A stretch of DNA of 45,729 nt from Planctomycetota bacterium (GTDB lineage: Bacteria; Planctomycetota; Planctomycetia; Gemmatales; Gemmataceae): contig JACPZP010000050.1 of the NCBI GenBank assembly GCA_016195405.1, positions 1 to 45,729 on the forward strand, read 5' to 3'. The translations under genes were made by a program, and so were the position numbers. This document shows, piece by piece, positions 41,082-45,729 of this stretch. The stretch's first letter is position 1; the number at the start of each line of letters is the position of its first letter. The notes under the pieces were generated by a model. That model did not search any database. It was given only the letters and a program-made list of their open reading frames with translations, and was not told the DNA's origin.

Positions 41082-43898
41082 CAAAGCGCCATAAACTGCT
41101 TTCTGTCCGGCTTTGAACAGTGATAATACCAGCAGGCCGCCCAAGCGGCGATCGCGCATGCCAAGCCTTCCGGCGGCGCGGAATTTCTCGGCCGCCTCCT
41201 CGAAGCGACCCAGCTGGAGCGCCTCCAGAGCGCTCAGGAAGTTCGCGCCGGCCAACGGCTCAGCCAGCTTCCACGCCGCGCGCGTTTTGGCGTCGAGCAA
41301 TTGCCACCATCGGCTCGCCTCTTCGAAGTGGCCGTGCTCGAATTCGAGACGCCCCAATAGCGCCTGCGCGTGCCTGGCCGACGGGCTTTCTTGGGATTTC
41401 GCGGTCCTCTCAAGCGACTGTGCCGCTGCCCGCGGCGTTTCCAGGCCAAGCCGGGCCAAGCCGATCAAGAAAGCATTCTCGCTGGGCCAATGAACGCGCT
41501 CGTCGCTTTCGGCGCAAGCCAGGCTGCGACCGGCAGCATCTAACGACCCGGCGAAATCCCCGCTTGACCAGCGCGCCAGCGCCGCCATGAAATGAAAACG
41601 CGGATCGCGGACGGCTTCATTGTCGAGTGCGGCCAGCTGATTTGCGAGGCCCGCCTCGTCGCCCCTGAGCCAGCGCACTGCCGCCAACAGCCATTGGGCG
41701 TCCGCATGGACCGGCTGGTCGTGCAGGCAGTCCTCGAGAAATTGCTGAGCAGCCTTAAGATTTCCGGCGTCAACCTCTTTCTCTTCGTCCGCTCGGCTCA
41801 GCAGCGATTGCAAGGTGAGACGAGCGGCCAAAAAAGCGATACGTCCCCGCACGACTCCCTGGGCAAGCGCCATCGCCTCGCGCAATTTATTCTGGGATTC
41901 CTCGAGCAAACCGCGCTCGTGCAAAAGGACGGCAAAGCGGACCAGAGGCAAGGGATCGCCCGGATGCGCGTCATGCCAGCTCTCGAGGGTGGCGACCGCC
42001 TGGTCGGCTTGACCCTGGCGATAGCTCAAAGCCGCCAACCGATCGAGCGCCTGCGCATTGGCCGGCGCGAGCTTGGCTAGGACGTTGGCCGCGGCCAGCG
42101 CTGCCTCAAGCCGTCCCGCCTTTTCTTCCTCGAGCGAACGGGCGACCAGCAGGCTTTCGCCGCGCGCCGGGTAGTCGGGTCCCAGCGCCTCCGGGAATCG
42201 ACCAGACGCCAGCGCGGCGGCGCGCTCTAAGTAGACGTACTCAATTTCGCCAAAGTCCCATCGTTGCTGCGTGAAAAACTCCTCGGCGGAGACGCGCGAA
42301 GCGAACGTCAACGCGAACAACTCCACAGCATGCTCGCCTCCGGCATGATGTTGTTGAGCCGCCCGGCAATAAAGCCAAGCGTATTCGGGTCGCACCGCTC
42401 GGGGATGGTTCGCCATCAAATGATGGAAGGCCTGAGCCGCCAGAAGATCGCTTTCATGCACCGACCAAAGGTGCTCGCAAAGATAAAGCTGATCGTCGAG
42501 CGACAAGGGGATGATTTCAGCGCGCGCCTCGCCGAAGAGGACATTGATCAGAGCCGCCCATTCCTTGTCGCCCGGTGCGGTGAACTGCGTGACCAGGGTG
42601 ATGGCCCAGGCGATGTTGCGGGCCTTATCCTCGGGACGGGTCGGCGTGCCGCGGGCGCCGCACAAGGCTAGGTAGCCGGCGGTGAGGCGATCCTTCGGGT
42701 CTTCCATTTCGTGAGCGATGCGCAAATGCTTGAAGGCTTCGTCGTATTGCCCAAGCCTGGCCAGCGACAGGCCGAGGCCGCGAATCACGGGTAGCGACGG
42801 CGCGCCCTCCTTGATCGCCTTGCCGTAAAGATCGGCCGCCTCGCGGAAGTTGCCGAGCTTGTAATGTCCTTGAGCGAGCGCCAGCTGGCCCTGGCGAATG
42901 AGAAGCGTGAAATCGCCACCCCACAATGGACAGGTGAAGGAATGGACACCCGCGAGTTTACGAACGTACGACCGGCCCTCTGGAAACGCCTCGACCCAGC
43001 CCTGGCGCGGATTCCCGTCCCACGAAGGCAATCCCTTGGTGCCAAGTGAACGCTGCAAGGCGCGCACCGCGAGATTCGTGTCGCCGCCGGCCACGAGGAT
43101 CGCTGAGCCGAGTTGCAAGGTCACCAAGGGACAGTTCGCGTCGATGCGGTTCGCCTCGGTCAAATGCCGCAATGCCTCCTTCGCCTTTCCTTGCCCAAGC
43201 AAAAGCGCTCCCAGGTACAAGGGCGGATCGATGAAGGCAGTGTCGTCGCCGGTGCGCGCGGCTTGCAGCGCTGTCATGGCTCGATCGGGATCGTGCTCGC
43301 GCAAAAAGCACAGCCCTTGCCAAAATGACGCTTCTCGACACGGCGCCTGGATACGCAGAATTCGACCAATCAGATCATGAATTGCGTCATTCGATGGATT
43401 TCCAGTTGCCGGAGATGGCCGCGGCGTCAAAGCGAGAGAATCATGGGAAGGCTGAGCCGCGAACAACTTGCGGACCTCCTCGAGCATCGCTGCTTGCACG
43501 GTCAAGCGGGCTTCGATGTCGGGTTGTTCGCGCAGCTGGGCGGCCCCGGAGAGGTGCTCCAGCGCCCGTTCATAGTTTCGATCCTGAAGAAACGCCCGGC
43601 TCGCTGCCAGCAAGCAATCCGCCTCGAATTGGTTGAATCGCTTCCGCCAGACCGCCGAAGGCGAGCCGCGCGCGTGCAGCTTGCGCGCGCGCAGCTTGCG
43701 CACGCGCTCCAAGGCATCGCTCCAGGCGCCTTCCTGCAGGCGGCGCTGCGCCCGTTTCAGGCCGCGCCGCCGCCTTGGCCCGAGGCCGAGTATCTGCCAA
43801 GCGAGCGCCAATCCCATTAGAGCGGCGACGACCAGTCCAAGAAGAACGGGCATAGACAAAGGCAAGTCGCCGAACAAGGGCCGCACGAAACCGGGCAC
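41079..43898 (-). CDS. 939-aa membrane-anchored TPR protein
   Basis: One N-terminal membrane helix (VLLGLVVAALMGLALAWQILG, about residues 19-39), a very basic stretch after it (PRRRRGLKRAQRR), and then about 880 residues of TPR-like helical repeats, e.g. SDALERVRKLRARKL, PLYLGALLLGQGKAKEALRHLTEAN, HYKLGNFREAADLYGKAIKEG and LDRLAALSYRQGQADQAVATLESW. No catalytic domain is seen; it is probably a scaffold facing the cytoplasm. The start is uncertain: GTG at 43896-43898 has GAGGA 13 nt upstream, while ATG at 43851-43853 has none. Residues about 153-170 (LALTPRPSPATG) look like a decayed dispersed repeat. It is 27 nt downstream of the esterase gene. Confidence 0.8.
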   Translation of the reverse strand: MPGFVRPLFGDLPLSMPVLLGLVVAALMGLALAWQILGLGPRRRRGLKRAQRRLQEGAWSDALERVRKLRARKLHARGSPSAVWRKRFNQFEADCLLAASRAFLQDRNYERALEHLSGAAQLREQPDIEARLTVQAAMLEEVRKLFAAQPSHDSLALTPRPSPATGNPSNDAIHDLIGRILRIQAPCREASFWQGLCFLREHDPDRAMTALQAARTGDDTAFIDPPLYLGALLLGQGKAKEALRHLTEANRIDANCPLVTLQLGSAILVAGGDTNLAVRALQRSLGTKGLPSWDGNPRQGWVEAFPEGRSYVRKLAGVHSFTCPLWGGDFTLLIRQGQLALAQGHYKLGNFREAADLYGKAIKEGAPSLPVIRGLGLSLARLGQYDEAFKHLRIAHEMEDPKDRLTAGYLALCGARGTPTRPEDKARNIAWAITLVTQFTAPGDKEWAALINVLFGEARAEIIPLSLDDQLYLCEHLWSVHESDLLAAQAFHHLMANHPRAVRPEYAWLYCRAAQQHHAGGEHAVELFALTFASRVSAEEFFTQQRWDFGEIEYVYLERAAALASGRFPEALGPDYPARGESLLVARSLEEEKAGRLEAALAAANVLAKLAPANAQALDRLAALSYRQGQADQAVATLESWHDAHPGDPLPLVRFAVLLHERGLLEESQNKLREAMALAQGVVRGRIAFLAARLTLQSLLSRADEEKEVDAGNLKAAQQFLEDCLHDQPVHADAQWLLAAVRWLRGDEAGLANQLAALDNEAVRDPRFHFMAALARWSSGDFAGSLDAAGRSLACAESDERVHWPSENAFLIGLARLGLETPRAAAQSLERTAKSQESPSARHAQALLGRLEFEHGHFEEASRWWQLLDAKTRAAWKLAEPLAGANFLSALEALQLGRFEEAAEKFRAAGRLGMRDRRLGGLLVLSLFKAGQKAVYGAL

Positions 43899-43925
43899 GA
43901 CGAATCAGCGTTCCTCGGATAGACG

Positions 43926-44843
43926 TCACTTGGGAAGAGATGGGCCGTTCCATACGCCGCGGCCGCGCAACCAAGCCAGGCAGCGATCGGGCCAGGATGA
44001 GAAAGGCAGGTCGGCCGGACCGAGCCCCAAACCGTGCCGGCCCTTCTCGTAGAGGTGCAACTCGGCGGGGATACGGTGTTTCGTGAGCGCACTATAGAAC
44101 AGGACGCTGTTCTCAGGCGGCACGACGGTGTCTTCCGAAGTGTGGACGAGAAATGCCGGCGGCGTGTCCTTGGTCACTTGCCTGTCATTGCACAAACTCT
44201 CGATTAGTTTCGCGTCGGCGTCCTTGGTGATCAAGTTGTGACGCGAACCAGTGTGCGCGGACGGACCGGTCAATGTAATCACAGGATAGAGGAGCACCAT
44301 GAAATCGGGCCGGCTGCTAAGGCGGTCGATGGGATCTGTCGCATCCTTATTTCCCGAATCGTAGTGCGTTCCCGCGGTGGATGCGAGATGGCCGCCCGCC
44401 GAAAAGCCGAGGATGCCGAGTCGCTGCGGATCGATGCGCCATTCCTTGGCATGGGCGCGGGTGTAGCGCAGGGCGCGCTGGGCGTCCTCAAGCGGGATGG
44501 GATGTCGGTAGGGGGCGAAACGATACTTGAGGATAATGCCCGCCGCGCCGTGTTGATTCAACCACTGGGCAATTTGGTGGCCTTCATGGTTCATTGCCAA
44601 GCCGGCATAGCCGCCGCCGGGGCAGATGACCACGGCGGCCCCGTTGGCTTTGTCGGCCGGAGGCAAATAGACGATGACTTGCGGAATATCCTTTTCCGTC
44701 TTGCCCGTGGCGCCGGGAGCGCCGCCGGGCCAAAGCGCGATAGCCTCCGGCTTCCGATCACCCCCAGCTCTTGAGGGGGCCGGAACTTGGCCGAGTGCAA
44801 GCGATACGACACTGGCAGCCAACGCGGCGGCAAGTTTAATCAT
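43926..44843 (-). CDS. Secreted alpha/beta hydrolase (acetyl-esterase-like)
   Basis: A 305-aa exported esterase of the BD-FAE/acetylxylan-esterase-like group. Signal peptide MIKLAAALAASVVSLALG; conserved start AIALWPGGAPGA; oxyanion CPGGGYAGL (about 75-83); nucleophile Ser148 in GFSAGG; acid in HTSEDTVVPPENS; catalytic His in KGRHGLGLG. Members remove acetyl or feruloyl groups from plant polysaccharides, fitting a polysaccharide-degrading planctomycete. GGAG is 5 nt before the ATG at 44841-44843. The 939-aa TPR gene follows after 27 nt. Confidence 0.9.
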   Translation of the reverse strand: MIKLAAALAASVVSLALGQVPAPSRAGGDRKPEAIALWPGGAPGATGKTEKDIPQVIVYLPPADKANGAAVVICPGGGYAGLAMNHEGHQIAQWLNQHGAAGIILKYRFAPYRHPIPLEDAQRALRYTRAHAKEWRIDPQRLGILGFSAGGHLASTAGTHYDSGNKDATDPIDRLSSRPDFMVLLYPVITLTGPSAHTGSRHNLITKDADAKLIESLCNDRQVTKDTPPAFLVHTSEDTVVPPENSVLFYSALTKHRIPAELHLYEKGRHGLGLGPADLPFSSWPDRCLAWLRGRGVWNGPSLPK

Positions 44844-44876
44844 CGAAGCTCCAAAGCGGTGCTCGTCCAATCAATA

Positions 44877-45296
44877 CTACTTGGATTGGCCGCTCTTCCA
44901 GACGACCTGGTTGCGCGCGTGCCGAAGGGCGCGGATTACTTCAACGAGACCGTCGCTGTCGAAGCTTCTGGCCATGCTCAGGCAATCGTCGATTTGGACT
45001 TCGAGCAGCTCCAGACCCTTGTAGATCGGCTTTCTTGACGATTTTCCGGGGCCGCCATTGGCCGCCGCTGCCGCCCGTGCTTTTCGGCCGCGACGTTTGT
45101 GGCGGAGCACGCTCTTGACGTTGGCCAAGGTGTTCTTGATCTGTTTGGGGACTTCGGAGAAATTTGGGTGATCGCGCAGCCAGCACTGGAGCACCGCGTC
45201 GTTGCTGCGCATGCGGAGCCATTTAGGGTTGCTCTTGAAGACTCCGCGAAAATAACCCATCACGCTCTCACCCTTTTCCTTGCTTGCCTTCGCCAT
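44877..45296 (-). CDS. Small basic planctomycete protein, unknown function
   Basis: A 139-aa protein beginning MAKASKEKGESVMGYFRGVF, then NPKWLRMRSNDAVLQCWLRDHP and a basic, Ala-rich middle (RHKRRGRKARAAAAANGG). The C-terminal 45 residues are predicted helical (LELLEVQIDDCLSMARSFD). The GYFR...NPxWL...SNDxxLxxWxxDHP pattern recalls short basic proteins I have seen in planctomycetes, possibly nucleic-acid-binding, but no family can be named. GGGAGG is 5 nt before the ATG at 45294-45296. Confidence 0.75.
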   Translation of the reverse strand: MAKASKEKGESVMGYFRGVFKSNPKWLRMRSNDAVLQCWLRDHPNFSEVPKQIKNTLANVKSVLRHKRRGRKARAAAAANGGPGKSSRKPIYKGLELLEVQIDDCLSMARSFDSDGLVEVIRALRHARNQVVWKSGQSK

Positions 45297-45393
45297 GAAA
45301 ACCTCCCAGGGCGCTTAACACCTTGTTCGAGAAAACTACTATGGTTCTCATTGTAGGTTCGAAGTAGATTCCAGCAAGGTAATTGATAGTTTC

Positions 45394-45729
45394 CTATCTT
45401 TTCGGAAAAGGCGGCGGCGGCGGCAGCTTGCGTTCCGAGGTCCGCAGCTCGTCTATGATCACCTCGATGGCCCGGTTGAGCTGATCGTCGATGCCGGCGT
45501 GTTCTCGCGCCGGATCGTTGTCGACGACGATGTCCGGGTCGACGCCGTGGCCTTCGATGGCCCACTTCTTGCCGTCGACTTCATACGATGCGAACTCCGG
45601 TTTGAAGAGGTTGCCGCCGTCGATGAACGGCAACGAGCCACGGATGCCGATGGTTCCGCCCCAGCTTCGTTTGCCGATCAGCTTGCCAAGCTTGTGTTGG
45701 CGGAAACGATAAGGGAACAAGTCCCCGTC
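45394..45729 (-). CDS. Tricorn-like S41 protease, C-terminal end only
   Basis: The last 111 codons of a gene whose start lies beyond the window. The sequence DGDLFPYRFRQHKLGKLIGKRSWGG (in two parts), GIRGSLPFIDGG and EGHGVDPDIVVDNDPAREHAG matches the C-terminal catalytic region of planctomycete tricorn-type S41 proteases, ending in a Pro-rich tail (LPPPPPFPKR). The catalytic serine would lie upstream, outside the window. The full protein is normally over 1,000 aa with N-terminal beta-propellers and a PDZ domain, acting on peptides. Confidence 0.88.
   Translation of the reverse strand, partial: DGDLFPYRFRQHKLGKLIGKRSWGGTIGIRGSLPFIDGGNLFKPEFASYEVDGKKWAIEGHGVDPDIVVDNDPAREHAGIDDQLNRAIEVIIDELRTSERKLPPPPPFPKR

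Overview
The window looks like chromosomal DNA of a planctomycete, most likely Gemmatales/Gemmataceae-like. This is inferred from gene content: two DUF1559 pilin-like proteins with the H-X9-DG tail, a DUF1501 Tat-exported protein, large TPR proteins, a planctomycete-style transthyretin-like domain, a tricorn-type S41 protease and an abundance of dispersed palindromic repeats in GC-rich DNA. I saw no tRNA, rRNA, CRISPR array, prophage or intact transposase.

Layout. 1-5.0 kb (minus): lepA (3' end outside the window), a hopanoid-type MMPL/RND exporter and a secreted thioredoxin-fold protein. 5.1-6.3 kb (plus): a YfcE-like phosphodiesterase and a phospholipase D-like protein, closed by a 24-bp perfect inverted repeat. 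6.4-13.4 kb (minus): glmS, an alternative GlmU, a HIT hydrolase, a dNTP triphosphohydrolase, a YacL-like PIN-TRAM protein and a TPR protein; the first two form a UDP-GlcNAc precursor module. 13.9-19.2 kb: DUF1501, a MITE-like element, a CPBP protease, an ankyrin protein and a membrane beta-propeller.

19.4-33.1 kb is a phosphate (Pho) locus. Leftwards run phoR, a small lipoprotein, a three-gene cassette (small secreted protein, glutathionylspermidine-synthase-like ATP-grasp ligase, PH-like membrane protein), phoU and phoB. Rightwards runs pstS-pstC-pstA-pstB. A Pho-box-like 11-bp direct repeat lies upstream of pstS. PstC (858 aa) and PstA (663 aa) carry large extra-membrane domains. The ligase cassette inside the pho genes is the most unusual arrangement in the window.

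33.3-45.7 kb (minus): a 77-aa protein, an 1118-aa protein with 14 TPRs plus a membrane segment and transthyretin-like domain, two tandem DUF1559 genes, an aquaporin-arsC pair with overlapping ends (arsenic detoxification by the AqpS route), a 939-aa TPR membrane protein, a secreted esterase, a small basic protein and the 3' end of a tricorn-like protease.

At least six different hairpin/inverted-repeat families occupy gene ends. One family has been captured inside the lepA reading frame and another forms the 3' end of the 77-aa gene. All family assignments rest on motif recognition by eye; no database search was run.
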